Counted from the stretch's first letter, positions 44,971-54,235 are shown. The stretch: DNA of 64,000 bases from Micromonospora sediminimaris (GCA_900112325.1 FOLJ01000001.1:434001-498000); one strand, 5' to 3'. Notes: generated by a model from the letters alone, not told the origin. Numbers and translations: made by a program.

Positions 44971-45975
44971 GTGATCGACGTACCGTTGTCTGTCCTTGAC
45001 CTCGCTCCCGTCGCCGCCGGTACCTCCGCCGGTGAGGCGTTGCGGCACACCACCGAGTTGGCGCGACGCGCCGACGAGTTGGGCTACCACCGGTTCTGGG
45101 TGGCCGAGCATCACAACATGCCGGCCATCGCGTCCTCGGCACCGGCGGTGCTGATCGCGCATCTGGCCGCGCACACCACCGACATCCGCGTCGGTTCTGG
45201 TGGGGTGATGCTGCCCAACCACCCGCCGCTTGTGGTTGCCGAGCAGTTCGGCACCCTGGAGGCGTTGCATCCGGGGCGGATCGACCTGGGCATCGGCCGT
45301 GCTCCGGGCACGGATCAGGTGACCGCGTTGGCGCTGCGCCGGACCATGGAGGGCCTGTCGGCCGAGGGTTTTCCCCGCGAGCTGAACGACCTGATGGGCT
45401 ACTTCGACGAGGCCGGGTCGGGCCGGATCGCCGCGACTCCGGGGCGTGGGCTGCGCCCGGCGGTGTGGTTGTTGGGTTCCAGTGGGTTCAGCGCTCAGCT
45501 GGCCGGCACGCTGGGCCTGCCGTTCTCCTTCGCGCACCACTTCAGCGCGCAGAACACGTTGCCGGCGTTGGCGCTGTACCGGCAGAGTTTCCGTCCGTCG
45601 CGGTGGCTGGAGCGGCCGTACGCGATGGTGGCGGTGAACGCGGTGTGTGCGGAGTCCGACGAGCGCGCCGAGTGGTTGGCCGGGCCGGCCGGGTTGTCGT
45701 TCCTGCGGCTGCGTTCGGGTCGGCCGCAGCCTCTGGCGAGCCCGGACGAGGCGGCGGCGTACCCGTTCACCGAGTTCGAGCGGGAGTTCCTGGCGCAGCG
45801 CCGGCAGGGTCAGGCGAGCGGTTCCCCGGAGACGGTACGCCGACAGTTGAGTGAGCTGCTGGCCAGCACCGGCGCGGACGAGCTGATGCTGACCGCGATG
45901 GTGTACGACGTCGCCGACCGGGTGCGTTCGTTCGAGCTGATCGCGACCGAGGTGGCTGGCGGTCTGCGCCGCTGA
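44971..45975 (+). CDS. Luciferase-like (LLM class) flavin-dependent oxidoreductase
   Basis: A 334-residue TIM-barrel monooxygenase of the bacterial luciferase superfamily, MsnO8-like subgroup: [10 protein letters not shown] at the N-terminus, [54 protein letters not shown], and [14 protein letters not shown]. It uses reduced FMN or F420. The GTG at 44971 ([13 protein letters not shown]) is chosen since it just precedes the first barrel strand, though the ribosome site is poor. It is 56 bp after lrp on the same strand and ends before a strong terminator, so the two may form one transcript. Confidence 0.9.
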   Translation: MIDVPLSVLDLAPVAAGTSAGEALRHTTELARRADELGYHRFWVAEHHNMPAIASSAPAVLIAHLAAHTTDIRVGSGGVMLPNHPPLVVAEQFGTLEALHPGRIDLGIGRAPGTDQVTALALRRTMEGLSAEGFPRELNDLMGYFDEAGSGRIAATPGRGLRPAVWLLGSSGFSAQLAGTLGLPFSFAHHFSAQNTLPALALYRQSFRPSRWLERPYAMVAVNAVCAESDERAEWLAGPAGLSFLRLRSGRPQPLASPDEAAAYPFTEFEREFLAQRRQGQASGSPETVRRQLSELLASTGADELMLTAMVYDVADRVRSFELIATEVAGGLRR

Positions 45976-46166
45976 CGCGGTGGCCGCCGACCGGTGGGGC
46001 TTCGCTGGCCGGGACTGCATGGTGGCCCAGGTCACAGCGTTTCCGGGGCCGCGAAACACGATCTTCACGACAGCGTCACCCTCGCGACGCGGAGCCCGCC
46101 TAACTTTGTATCCGGTGGTGGTACGGCACTCCCCGGTCGGGACGGGTCGGGGGTGCCGCGGTGTGG

Positions 46167-46217
46167 GGCACCGGGCCGCAGTTGTGCGGATTCCGCGATT
46201 GCGGCCCGGTGCCTTTT
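46167..46217 (+). terminator. Rho-independent terminator with nested hairpin
   Basis: A perfect 14-bp stem (46167-46180 with 46200-46213) is followed by TTTT (46214-46217) and further T-rich bases. The 19-nt loop contains its own 5-bp hairpin (GCGGA/TCCGC). It ends the LLM transcript before the convergent lyase gene. Confidence 0.85.
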
Positions 46218-46252
46218 CCTTTTGCTCTTCTACCGCTTCGTCCGGCCGCCGG

Positions 46253-48493
46253 TCAACGCAGGTGGATGTCGGGCGCGGGCGGCGTGGTCATGCCGTCGCC
46301 GATGAAGAAGCTCGGGTGCGGGGGCTGGTTGTAGGCGGTGTTCTGCCAGGCGATGGCGACCCGGTACTGCAGGTCGTGCATCAGGGTGTGGATCCGGGTG
46401 CCTGTCGGCGTCGGGGTGCTGTAGATCCGCAGCGCCCGGCTGTCGCTGGTACGCCAGACCACCTCCTCCCGCCAGTCACCGAACAGGTCGGCCGAGAGCG
46501 CGGGGGTGGCCTTGGTGCCGTTGTTGGCCGCCACGCCACTGCCGGTGAGCAGGCGGGTGTCGCCGCCGGTGCCGTACTTGTCGATCCGGGTGGCGTCGAG
46601 CAGTTCGCGGACCGGGTCGCCGTCCCACCAGATCAGGAAGTTCGTCGAGGAGGGCTTGCGGCCGATGTTCTGGCCGCGGGTGTTGGCCAGTCCGCTGACT
46701 GCGGATGACCAGGATTCGGCGCCGGGGCTGCCGGCCCAGATGTCGGCGGAGACGCCCCGCCCGTTGTCGCCGCCGGTCGGGGTGGACCAGAGGATCTGGC
46801 CGGTACGGGCGTCGGCGAACCAGGAGCTGGGCTTGCTGCCGTCCTCGCTGACCTTGAAGTACTCCAACCCTGGGCGGGCCGGGTCGAGGTCGCCGACGTG
46901 CCCGGCGTCGCCGTGGCCGTGGCCTGTCGACCAGAGCAGCCGACCGTTGTCGTCGATGGTGGCCGCGCCGTAGACGATCTCCTGCCGGCCGTCGCCGTCG
47001 ACGTCGGCGATGGAGAGGCTGTGGTTGCCCTGCCCGGCGGCGGCACCGTTGCCGGAGGCGTTGGAGTCGAAGGTCCACCGCTTGGTGAGGGTGCCGTTGC
47101 GGAAGTCCCAGGCGGCGATGACCGCGCGGGTGTAGTAGCCGCGGGCCATGATCAGCGACGGGCGTTGTCCGTCGAGGTACGCCGTGCCGGCGAGGAACCG
47201 GTCGACCCGGTTGCCGTAGTTGTCGCCCCAGGAGGAGACGGTGCCGCGCGGCGGGTCGTAGTTGACGGTGGAGAGGGCGGCGCCGGTGCGGCCGTCGAAC
47301 ATGGTCAGGTACTCGGGGCCGGCGAGAACGTAGCCGGCGGAGTTGCGGTGGTCGGCGTTGGCGTTGCCGATCACCTGGCCGGTGCCGGAGCGGGTGCCGT
47401 CGGCGGTCTTCATGGCCACTTCGGCTCGGCCGTCGCCGTCGTAGTCGTACACCTGGAACTGGGTGTAATGGGCCCCGGCCCGGATGTTGCGGCCGAGGTC
47501 GATGCGCCACAGCCGGGTGCCGGTAAGGGTGTACGCGTCGACGTAGACATTGCCGGTGTAGCCGGACTGCGAGTTGTCCTTGGCGTTTGACGGGTCCCAC
47601 TTGAGCACGAACTCGTACCGGCCGTCGCCGTCGAGGTCGCCGACGCTGGCGTCGTTGGCGCTGTAGCTGTACGCCTCGCCACTGGGGGTGGTGCCGCCGG
47701 GCGGAACCTGCAACGGCACGTCCAGGTAGCCGGAGGCGAACTGCAGAGCGGGGGCGGAGGCGGCCTGCTCGGTGCCGCCCACCACGGCCCGTACGGTGTA
47801 CGTCGCGCCGGCCGGTGCGCCGCTGTCCAGGTAGTTGGTCGCGCCGGTGATCGGGCTGGAGTTCACCCTGGTCGTACCTCGGTAGAGGTTGAACGCGACG
47901 CCGGTGGTCCCGGTGCCGAGCAGCCGCCAGGAGACCAGGTTGGCCGACCCGGAGCGGACGCTGATCAGGCCCCGGTCCAGGTCCTCCGCCTGCATGGCTC
48001 CGGCCGGTGGCGTGGTGGGCGGCGGCGTGGTGGGTGACGGTGGCGGCGTGGTCGGTGGCGGAGTGGTCGGGGTGGTGGCGCCGGTGCAGGTGGTGCCGTT
48101 CAGCGCGAAGCTGGTCGGGGCCGGGTTGCTCCCGTTCCACGAGCCGTTGAAACCGAAGTTGACGGTGCCGTTGGTGCCGATGGCGGCGTTGTAGTCGACG
48201 TTGCGGGCGCTCACCTGGGCACCGGACTGGGTGACTGTGGTGTTCCAGGCCTGGGTGACCTGTTGCCCGGCGGCGTAGGACCAGACGAGCGTCCAGCCGT
48301 TGACCGGGTCGCCGAGGTTGGTGACGGTGACGTCGGCGCCGAACCCGCCGGTCCACTGGTTGGTGACGCGGTAGTCGACGCGGCATCCCGCGGCGGCGGC
48401 CGAGGCGGTCAGGGTGGTCAGCACGCCGGCGGCGGCGACCGCGGTGACGGTGGCCGCGGCGAACAGGGCCGCCCGGGGGGCGGTGCGAAGCAT
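46253..48493 (-). CDS. Rhamnogalacturonan lyase (PL11) with N-terminal CBM2
   Basis: A 746-residue secreted enzyme. The ATG at 48491-48493 has GGAGG upstream; then come a signal peptide (about 1-35), a family 2 carbohydrate-binding module (about 36-135: CRVDYRVTNQWTGGFGADVTVTN, WTLVWSYAAGQQVTQAWN), a Pro/Thr linker (about 140-165), and an eight-bladed propeller PL11 catalytic domain (from MQAEDLDRGLISV to the end). Calcium-binding repeats D-x-D-G-D-G-R occur several times (VGDLDGDGRYEF, VYDYDGDGRAEVAMK, IADVDGDGRQEIVYG). The product cleaves rhamnogalacturonan I of pectin by beta-elimination; CBM2 targets it to plant cell walls. Two candidate operators lie upstream. Confidence 0.95.
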   Translation of the reverse strand: MLRTAPRAALFAAATVTAVAAAGVLTTLTASAAAAGCRVDYRVTNQWTGGFGADVTVTNLGDPVNGWTLVWSYAAGQQVTQAWNTTVTQSGAQVSARNVDYNAAIGTNGTVNFGFNGSWNGSNPAPTSFALNGTTCTGATTPTTPPPTTPPPSPTTPPPTTPPAGAMQAEDLDRGLISVRSGSANLVSWRLLGTGTTGVAFNLYRGTTRVNSSPITGATNYLDSGAPAGATYTVRAVVGGTEQAASAPALQFASGYLDVPLQVPPGGTTPSGEAYSYSANDASVGDLDGDGRYEFVLKWDPSNAKDNSQSGYTGNVYVDAYTLTGTRLWRIDLGRNIRAGAHYTQFQVYDYDGDGRAEVAMKTADGTRSGTGQVIGNANADHRNSAGYVLAGPEYLTMFDGRTGAALSTVNYDPPRGTVSSWGDNYGNRVDRFLAGTAYLDGQRPSLIMARGYYTRAVIAAWDFRNGTLTKRWTFDSNASGNGAAAGQGNHSLSIADVDGDGRQEIVYGAATIDDNGRLLWSTGHGHGDAGHVGDLDPARPGLEYFKVSEDGSKPSSWFADARTGQILWSTPTGGDNGRGVSADIWAGSPGAESWSSAVSGLANTRGQNIGRKPSSTNFLIWWDGDPVRELLDATRIDKYGTGGDTRLLTGSGVAANNGTKATPALSADLFGDWREEVVWRTSDSRALRIYSTPTPTGTRIHTLMHDLQYRVAIAWQNTAYNQPPHPSFFIGDGMTTPPAPDIHLR

Positions 48494-48616
48494 GGTTCCT
48501 CCGGTGGAGGTCGGACGCGCGGCGTCAGGTGGTCCGCCGGCCGTGCCCGGAGCCGACGAGCGTTGTCCACCGGCCGTGCCCGGGCCGGCGGCCCGCGCCG
48601 CGCTAGCGGAAAGAGT

Positions 48617-48631
48617 CCATCGAATCGATGG
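48617..48631. promoter_or_regulatory. Perfect palindrome upstream of the pectin lyase gene
   Basis: CCATCGAATCGATGG is a perfect 15-nt palindrome (7-bp arms, central A) 124 bp upstream of the lyase start. It is a likely regulator site; the regulator is not in the window. Confidence 0.5.
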
Positions 48632-48666
48632 CAATGAGTGCGTTCCCGCGCACCTGTGATGCTAGG

Positions 48667-48681
48667 GCAAGCGTTTTCTGC
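48667..48681. promoter_or_regulatory. LacI-type operator-like sequence
   Basis: GCAAGCGTTTTCTGC has the central CG flanked by A/T-rich halves seen in LacI-family sites upstream of actinobacterial polysaccharide-degrading enzymes. It is imperfect, and the link to the lyase gene is inferred. Confidence 0.35.
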
Positions 48682-48747
48682 TCACAATCGATCTGCCGCC
48701 TTGCTCCGGAGCCGCTCCTTTGATCCACTCGCCAGGTGGCTGCACAC

Positions 48748-50172
48748 ATGACGCCCGAGGAGTTCCGCCGGGCCGGGTACGCGGTGGTCGACTGGATCGC
48801 CGACTACTGGGCGACCCTGCCGCAACGCCCGGTGACCTCCCAGGACCCGCCCGGCACGGTGGCCGCCGGGCTGCCGGCCGGGCCACCGGCCCACGGTGAA
48901 CCGGTCGAGGCGGTCCTCGCCGACCTGGACAAGCTTGTCGCTCCCGGGCTCACCCACTGGCAGCATCCGGGCTTCTTCGGGTACTTCCCGGCCAACACCT
49001 CGGGCCCCAGCGTGCTCGGTGACCTGGTCAGCGCCGGGCTGGGTGTGCAGGGGATGCTCTGGGCCACCGGTCCGGCCTGCACCGAGTTGGAGACGGTGCT
49101 GCTCGACTGGCTGGCCGACCTGCTGGACCTGCCGGCCCGGTTCCGCTCCGCCGGCAGCGGCGGCGGGGTCATCCAGGACTCGGCCTCCTCGGCCACCCTG
49201 GTGGCCACCCTGGTCGCGCTGCACCGGGCCGCCGGCGGGCGGTGGCGTCAGGCCGGCGTCGACCGCCGCTACCGGGTGTACGCCTCGACGGAGGCGCACT
49301 CGTCGGTGGAGAAGGCCGCCCGGATCGCCGGGCTGGGCGCCGACGGCGTACGCCTGATCGAGGTTGACCCGGTGACCCGGGCGATGTCGCCGGTGGCGCT
49401 GCGCGCCGCGATCGAGGCGGACCGGGCTGCCGGGGTGGTGCCCGCCCTGGTGGTGGCGACCGTCGGCACCACCTCCACCACGGCGGTGGATCCGTTGCCG
49501 GCCATCGGCCCGATCTGCGCCGAGCACGGTGTCTTCCTGCACGTCGACGCCGCGTACGCGGGCGCGGCGGCGGTCTGCCCGGAGTTGCGGTTCGGCCACG
49601 CGGGTCTGGAGTACGCCGACTCGTACTGCTTCGACCCGCACAAGTGGCTGCTCACCGGCTTCGACTGCGACGCGTTCTGGGTCGCCGACGCGGGCGAGTT
49701 GGTCGAGGCGCTGACCGTGCTGCCGGAGTACCTGCGCAACGCCGCCACCGAGTCCGGCGCGGTGATCGACTACCGGGATTGGCAGGTGCCGCTGGGCCGG
49801 CGGTTCCGGGCCTTGAAGCTGTGGTTCGTGCTGCGCTGGTACGGCGTCGAGGGCCTGCGCGAGCACATCCGCCGAGGGGTGGCGCTGGCCGCCGGGTTCG
49901 CCGACCGGGTCCGCGCCGACGACCGGTTCGAACTGGTCGCCGACCACCCGTACGCCCTTGTGTGTTTCCGGCTGCGCGGCCCGGACGGGCCGAACGAGCG
50001 GCTGCTGGCGGCGGTGAACGCCGCCGGCAAGGTGTACCTGACCCACACCCGGGTCGCCGGCCGCCACACCCTGCGGCTGGCCGTCGGCGCCCCGCAGACC
50101 ACGCAGGCGCACGTCAACGAGGCATGGGAGCTGATCTCGCGCACCGCAGCGGCCCTGCCCCGGGAGATCTGA
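48748..50172 (+). CDS. PLP-dependent aromatic-L-amino-acid decarboxylase (group II)
   Basis: A 474-residue decarboxylase. It reads MTPEEFRRAGYAVVDWIADYW, then LTHWQHPGFFGYFPANTS, GVIQDSASSATLVATL, HVDAAYAGAAAVCPELR (PLP-binding Asp), and the Schiff-base Lys in CFDPHKWLLTGFDC. These match DOPA/tryptophan/phenylalanine decarboxylases. The catalytic-loop Tyr region is present near residue 325 (VLPEYLRNAATESGAVIDYRDWQ). The ATG at 48748 has AGGTGG 6 nt upstream, better than the GTG at 48736. The substrate cannot be told from sequence. It is divergent from the pectin lyase. Confidence 0.93.
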   Translation: MTPEEFRRAGYAVVDWIADYWATLPQRPVTSQDPPGTVAAGLPAGPPAHGEPVEAVLADLDKLVAPGLTHWQHPGFFGYFPANTSGPSVLGDLVSAGLGVQGMLWATGPACTELETVLLDWLADLLDLPARFRSAGSGGGVIQDSASSATLVATLVALHRAAGGRWRQAGVDRRYRVYASTEAHSSVEKAARIAGLGADGVRLIEVDPVTRAMSPVALRAAIEADRAAGVVPALVVATVGTTSTTAVDPLPAIGPICAEHGVFLHVDAAYAGAAAVCPELRFGHAGLEYADSYCFDPHKWLLTGFDCDAFWVADAGELVEALTVLPEYLRNAATESGAVIDYRDWQVPLGRRFRALKLWFVLRWYGVEGLREHIRRGVALAAGFADRVRADDRFELVADHPYALVCFRLRGPDGPNERLLAAVNAAGKVYLTHTRVAGRHTLRLAVGAPQTTQAHVNEAWELISRTAAALPREI

Positions 50173-50194
50173 TCGCCCGCAACCCGCTTGTCGG

Positions 50195-50244
50195 CATGAG
50201 GTCGTCGTCCCCCGCTCCGGCTTGCCGGGACGACAAACCTCATG
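50195..50244. repeat. Dispersed palindromic element, copy 3
   Basis: Arms 50195-50211 (CATGAGGTCGTCGTCCC) and 50227-50244 pair imperfectly around a 15-bp loop in the gap between convergent genes. The right end, CATGGTCAACGGGGAT, nearly equals that of the element at 27472-27530. Confidence 0.6.
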
Positions 50245-50245
50245 G

Positions 50246-51199
50246 TCAACGGGGATCGGGGTGGGCGGGTGCGCCCGCGCCGACCGGCTCGGCGGTGGGG
50301 GGCGCCACGTCGGTGGCGTGGGTCGCGGCGAGGGCCCGCTCGCGGCGGGTCCGCAGCAGCACCCGGATCGCCAGCGTCAGGGCCGTGATCCAGCCCGCGG
50401 CCAGCAGCAGGTAGACGAGCGCCGGCAGGGGACCACCCAGGTCACCGGCGCGGATCAGGACGCGGGCGTTGGTCAGCACGATCACGCCTCCGACGGCCGC
50501 GCCGAGCAGTTGGGCCGGCACGATGCGCACCAGCCAGGCCGCGATCGGTGCGGCGATCAGGCCACCGGCGAGCAGCGCGAGCACGATCGGCAGCAGGAAG
50601 CCCTCGGTGCCCAGACCGATCAGGAAGCCGAGGCTGGCGGCGGCGGCCACGACGAACTCGGAGGTGTCCACCGAGCCGATCACCTTGCGGGGCTCCATCC
50701 GACCGCTGACCAGCAGGGCCGGGGTGGCCACCGGGCCCCAGCCACCGCCGCCGGTGGCGTCGACGAAGCCGGCGACGAGGCCGAGCGGGCCGAGGAAACG
50801 CCCGCGCAGCCGGCCGGCGGCCGGGTTTCGGCGCAGCGGCCGGGAGAATCGGATGAGCAGGTACGCGCCGAGCGTGAACAGGATCGCGGCCATCCAGGGT
50901 GCGGCCGACTCGGTGGAGAGCGCGCTGAGGAAGGTGGCGCCGGCGAAGGCGCCGAGCGCGCCGGGCAGCGCGATGCGCCGCACCACCCGCCAGTCGACAT
51001 TGCCGAACCGCCAGTGCGCCGTGCCGGCGGCGAGCGTGGTGCCGATCTCGGCCAGGTGCACCGAGGCGGACGCGGCGGCCGGTGCGACGCCGGCCAGGAG
51101 CAACAGCGTCGAGGAGGTCAGCCCGTACGCCATGCCGAGCGAACCATCGACCAGTTGCGCGGCGAGCCCCACCAACGCGATGACGAGCAGCTTGCGCAC
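50246..51199 (-). CDS. TauE/SafE (TSUP) family sulfite/sulfonate-type transporter
   Basis: A 317-residue membrane protein with about eight helices in two repeats: LAAQLVDGSLGMAYGLTSSTLLLLAG and LGLVAGFVDATGGGGWGPVATPALLVSG are the paired TSUP signatures. The family exports or imports sulfite, sulfoacetate or related anions. It starts at GTG 51197-51199 with GGAGG 5 nt upstream. It is 135 bp downstream of an Rrf2-type regulator on the same strand, so sulfur-responsive control is likely (inference). A palindrome lies just before the start. Confidence 0.9.
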   Translation of the reverse strand: MRKLLVIALVGLAAQLVDGSLGMAYGLTSSTLLLLAGVAPAAASASVHLAEIGTTLAAGTAHWRFGNVDWRVVRRIALPGALGAFAGATFLSALSTESAAPWMAAILFTLGAYLLIRFSRPLRRNPAAGRLRGRFLGPLGLVAGFVDATGGGGWGPVATPALLVSGRMEPRKVIGSVDTSEFVVAAAASLGFLIGLGTEGFLLPIVLALLAGGLIAAPIAAWLVRIVPAQLLGAAVGGVIVLTNARVLIRAGDLGGPLPALVYLLLAAGWITALTLAIRVLLRTRRERALAATHATDVAPPTAEPVGAGAPAHPDPR

Positions 51200-51216
51200 G
51201 ACGCCTCCTGGCTATT

Positions 51217-51231
51217 CGATATCTCCTATCG
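51217..51231. promoter_or_regulatory. Palindrome upstream of the TauE/SafE gene
   Basis: CGATA-TCTCC-TATCG is a 5-bp inverted repeat with a 5-bp spacer, 17 bp upstream of the GTG start. It is a possible Rrf2 site. Confidence 0.35.
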
Positions 51232-51334
51232 GCTTGGTCGAGAATGCGGCATGGCCGGTCTCCGGTCAACCCTGGGATCAGTCAGTGAGACGACACGCCG
51301 ACGCGTGGCCGCCGTCCGGCGGTGGCGCGGGTGG

Positions 51335-51796
51335 TCAGGTCCAGGCGCCGGGGTCGGCGACCAGCTTGGTGACCGGCTCGGGCAGGGTGCCCCGCGCCAC
51401 GTCGGCGACGGTGACCAGTTCGAGGATCTGCCGCTCGCTGGCCCGCAACGCGATCCAGACCTCCTGCAACGCCCGGGCCGCACCCTGGTAGCCGAGATGC
51501 TCGGGGCGTTGGCCCCGAACGTGGGCCAACGGCCCGTCGATCACCCGGATCACGTCGGCGAGGCAGATCTCCTCGGCCGGCCGGGCCAGCCAGTAGCCGC
51601 CCTCGGGCCCGCGCTGGGCCTGCACCACGCCGGCACGGCGCAGTTGCAGCAGGATGCTCTCCAGGAACTTCGGTGGGATCTGCTGGGCCCGCGCGATCTG
51701 GTCGGCGGTGACCGGGCGACCACGTCCAGCCCCGGTCACCGAGGCCAGTTCGGCGACCGCTCGAAGGGCGTAGTCCACCCGGGCTGAGAGACGCAT
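51335..51796 (-). CDS. Rrf2 family transcriptional regulator
   Basis: A 153-residue winged-helix regulator: MRLSARVDYALRAVAELAS, then ADQIARAQQIPPKFLESILLQLRRAGVVQAQRGPEGGYWLARPAEEICLADVIRVIDGPLA. Only one Cys is present (in EICLADV), so the three-Cys Fe-S cluster of IscR/NsrR is absent; it resembles the CymR/CysR type that senses sulfur metabolites. It is upstream of the TauE/SafE transporter on the same strand, its probable target. Confidence 0.92.
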   Translation of the reverse strand: MRLSARVDYALRAVAELASVTGAGRGRPVTADQIARAQQIPPKFLESILLQLRRAGVVQAQRGPEGGYWLARPAEEICLADVIRVIDGPLAHVRGQRPEHLGYQGAARALQEVWIALRASERQILELVTVADVARGTLPEPVTKLVADPGAWT

Positions 51797-51908
51797 GTCG
51801 GAAAGGTTAACTGTCGGGTATCCGGAGGTTGCCCGGCGGCCCGACCAAGGTCCGGCACGTCATACCGTGGTCGCTGTCGGTCGCTGACCGAGGACGCCGA
51901 ACGGTGTC

Positions 51909-52790
51909 TCAGCCGCCGACCCGGCGCAGCAGGCCCTCCTGCACGGCGCTGGCGATCTGGCTGCCGGCCACGGTGAACATGCGGCCGGTGGCCAGCCCGC
52001 GTGCCCCGGAGGCCGACGGGCTCCAGCAGTCGTAGAGAAACCACTCGTCGGCCCGGAACGGCCGGTGGAACCACAGGGCGTGGTCGAGGCTCGCACCCAC
52101 CACGCCGCCCGGCCCCCACACCTCGCCGTGCACCGAGAGCACCGAGTCGAGCAGGGTCAGGTCGGAGGCGTACGTCAGGGCGCAGGCGTGCAACAGCGGA
52201 TCGTCGGGCAGCTTGCCGTCGATGCGCATCCACACCCGCTGGTGCGGGTCGGCCGGCCGGTCGCCCGGCCGGACCCAACCCGGCTCGCCGACGTAGCGCA
52301 CGTCGATCGGGCGGGGAATCTGCCCCCAGATGCCCAGCCGCTCCGGGTAGCGGGAGAGCCGGTCGGTCATGGTCGGGACCGACTCCGGCCCGGGCACGTC
52401 CGGCGGCAGCGGGGCGTGGTGGTCCAGCCCCTCCTCCGGCCGCTGGAACGAGGCGGACATGAAGAAGATGGGCTTGCCGTGCTGGAGCGCGACCGAGCGG
52501 CGCACCGAGAACGAGCGGCCGTCCCGGATGTTCTCCACCTCGTACTCGATCGGCTCGACCGGGTCGCCGGCACGCACGAAGTAGCCGTGCAGCGAGTGGA
52601 CCACCCGCTCCGGGTCGACGGTGCGGCCGGCGGCGACCAGGGCCTGGCCGGCGACCTGGCCGCCGTACACCCGCTGCGGACCGACCGGCGGGCTCATCCC
52701 GCGGAACGACATGGTGCCGGTCGGGGCGAGGTCCAGCACCTCCAACAGCTGGTCGACGGCGGCCTGGCCGACGAGCGAGCCGTCGGTCAC
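51909..52790 (-). CDS. tesB: Acyl-CoA thioesterase II
   Basis: A 293-residue double hot-dog thioesterase: FRGMSPPVGPQRVYGGQVAGQALVAAGRTV and VHSLHGYFVRAGDPVEPIEYEVENIRDGRSFSVRRSVALQHGKPIFFMSASFQ in the first unit, and LTYASDLTLLDSVLSVHG then SLDHALWFHRPFRADEWFLYD in the second, which holds the catalytic Asp. It starts with GTG overlapping the pyk stop by 4 bp, so it is translationally coupled to pyruvate kinase. The pyk-tesB order is conserved in actinobacteria. Confidence 0.95.
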   Translation of the reverse strand: MTDGSLVGQAAVDQLLEVLDLAPTGTMSFRGMSPPVGPQRVYGGQVAGQALVAAGRTVDPERVVHSLHGYFVRAGDPVEPIEYEVENIRDGRSFSVRRSVALQHGKPIFFMSASFQRPEEGLDHHAPLPPDVPGPESVPTMTDRLSRYPERLGIWGQIPRPIDVRYVGEPGWVRPGDRPADPHQRVWMRIDGKLPDDPLLHACALTYASDLTLLDSVLSVHGEVWGPGGVVGASLDHALWFHRPFRADEWFLYDCWSPSASGARGLATGRMFTVAGSQIASAVQEGLLRRVGG

Positions 52791-54235
52791 TGCAACGCCC
52801 GCGCGGTGGCGGCGTCGACAAGCGAGCCAAGCTGGTGTACCCGCAGCGTGTTGGTTGAGCCGGGGCTGCCGGGCGGGCTGCCCGCCACGATCACCACGTA
52901 GTCGCCGGGGTTGCCCCGGTTCAGCCCGAGCAGCGCCTGGTCGACCTGACGGAACATGTCGTCGGTGTGTTGCACGAACGGCATCAGGAAGGTCTCCACC
53001 CCCCAGGAGAGGGCGAGCTGCGCGCGCACCTCGGGCACCGGGGTGAAGGCCAGCAGCGGCAGGTCGCAGTGCAACCGGCTGAGCCGACGCACGGTGTCAC
53101 CGGTCTGCGAGAACGCGACGAGCGCCTTGGCGCCGATGGCCCGGGCGATCGAGGAGGCGGCGACGGTGAGCGCCCCGCCGTGCGTACGCGGGTCGTGCTG
53201 GAGGCGGGGCACCAGGATGGATCCGGCCTCGGTGGTACTGACGATCTTGGACATGGTGCTGACGGTGAGCACCGGATACTTGCCGACGCTCGTCTCACCG
53301 GAGAGCATCACGGCGTCGGCGCCGTCGAGCACCGCGTTGGCGACGTCGGAGGCCTCGGCGCGAGTGGGCCGGGAATTCTCGATCATGGAGTCGAGCATCT
53401 GGGTGGCCACGATCACCGGCTTGGCGTTCTCCCGGCACAACTGCACCGCGCGCTTCTGCACCAGCGGCACCTCGTCGAGCGGCAGTTCCACGCCGAGGTC
53501 GCCGCGGGCCACCATCACGCCGTCGAAGGCCAGCACGATCGCTTCGAGGTGATCGACCGCCTCCGGCTTCTCGACCTTGGCCAGCACCGGGCGGTGCACG
53601 CCGACCTCGCTCATGATCGCGTGGCACAGCTTGATGTCGTCGGCGGAGCGGACGAACGACAGGGCGACCAGGTCGACACCGAGGCCGAGCGCGAAGCGCA
53701 GGTCGGCGGCGTCCTTCTCCGACAGGGCGGGCACGCTGACCGCCACGTTGGGCAGCGAGACGCCCTTGTTGTTGCTGACCGGCCCACCCTCGGTGACAAG
53801 CACCCGGATGTCGTTGCCGGTGACGTCGGTGACCTCGACGGCGACCCGGCCGTCGTCGATCAGCAGCCGGTCACCGGGCTTGACCTCCTGGGGAAGCTTG
53901 CGGTACGTGCAGGAGACCCGCTCCTTGCTGCCCACGACGTCGTCGCCGGTGATCACCACGGAGTCACCGGTACGCCACTCGTGCGGCCCGTCGGCGAACC
54001 GGCCGAGTCGGATCTTGGGCCCCTGGAGGTCGGCCAGGATCGCCACCGGCTGGCCCGCCGCCTCAGCCGCCTCCCGGACGAGGCGGTAGACCGACTCGTG
54101 GTCGGCGTGGCTGCCGTGACTGAAGTTGAGCCTCGCCACGTTCATGCCGGCTTCGACGAGCCCACGGATGCGCTCGGGCGACGAGGTGGCGGGGCCAAGA
54201 GTGCAGACGATCTTCGCGCGGCGTGTCACGCCCAT
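52787..54235 (-). CDS. pyk: Pyruvate kinase
   Basis: A 482-residue glycolytic enzyme converting phosphoenolpyruvate and ADP to pyruvate and ATP. It starts MGVTRRAKIVCTLGPATSSPE (ATG 54233-54235, GGAGGAG upstream). Motifs: GMNVARLNFSHG, VDLVALSFVRSADDI, the catalytic Lys in VLAKVEKPEAVDHL, MVARGDLGVELP, and VMLSGETSVGKYP. The C-terminal allosteric domain is complete. It is operonic with tesB. Confidence 0.97.
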   Translation of the reverse strand: MGVTRRAKIVCTLGPATSSPERIRGLVEAGMNVARLNFSHGSHADHESVYRLVREAAEAAGQPVAILADLQGPKIRLGRFADGPHEWRTGDSVVITGDDVVGSKERVSCTYRKLPQEVKPGDRLLIDDGRVAVEVTDVTGNDIRVLVTEGGPVSNNKGVSLPNVAVSVPALSEKDAADLRFALGLGVDLVALSFVRSADDIKLCHAIMSEVGVHRPVLAKVEKPEAVDHLEAIVLAFDGVMVARGDLGVELPLDEVPLVQKRAVQLCRENAKPVIVATQMLDSMIENSRPTRAEASDVANAVLDGADAVMLSGETSVGKYPVLTVSTMSKIVSTTEAGSILVPRLQHDPRTHGGALTVAASSIARAIGAKALVAFSQTGDTVRRLSRLHCDLPLLAFTPVPEVRAQLALSWGVETFLMPFVQHTDDMFRQVDQALLGLNRGNPGDYVVIVAGSPPGSPGSTNTLRVHQLGSLVDAATARALQ

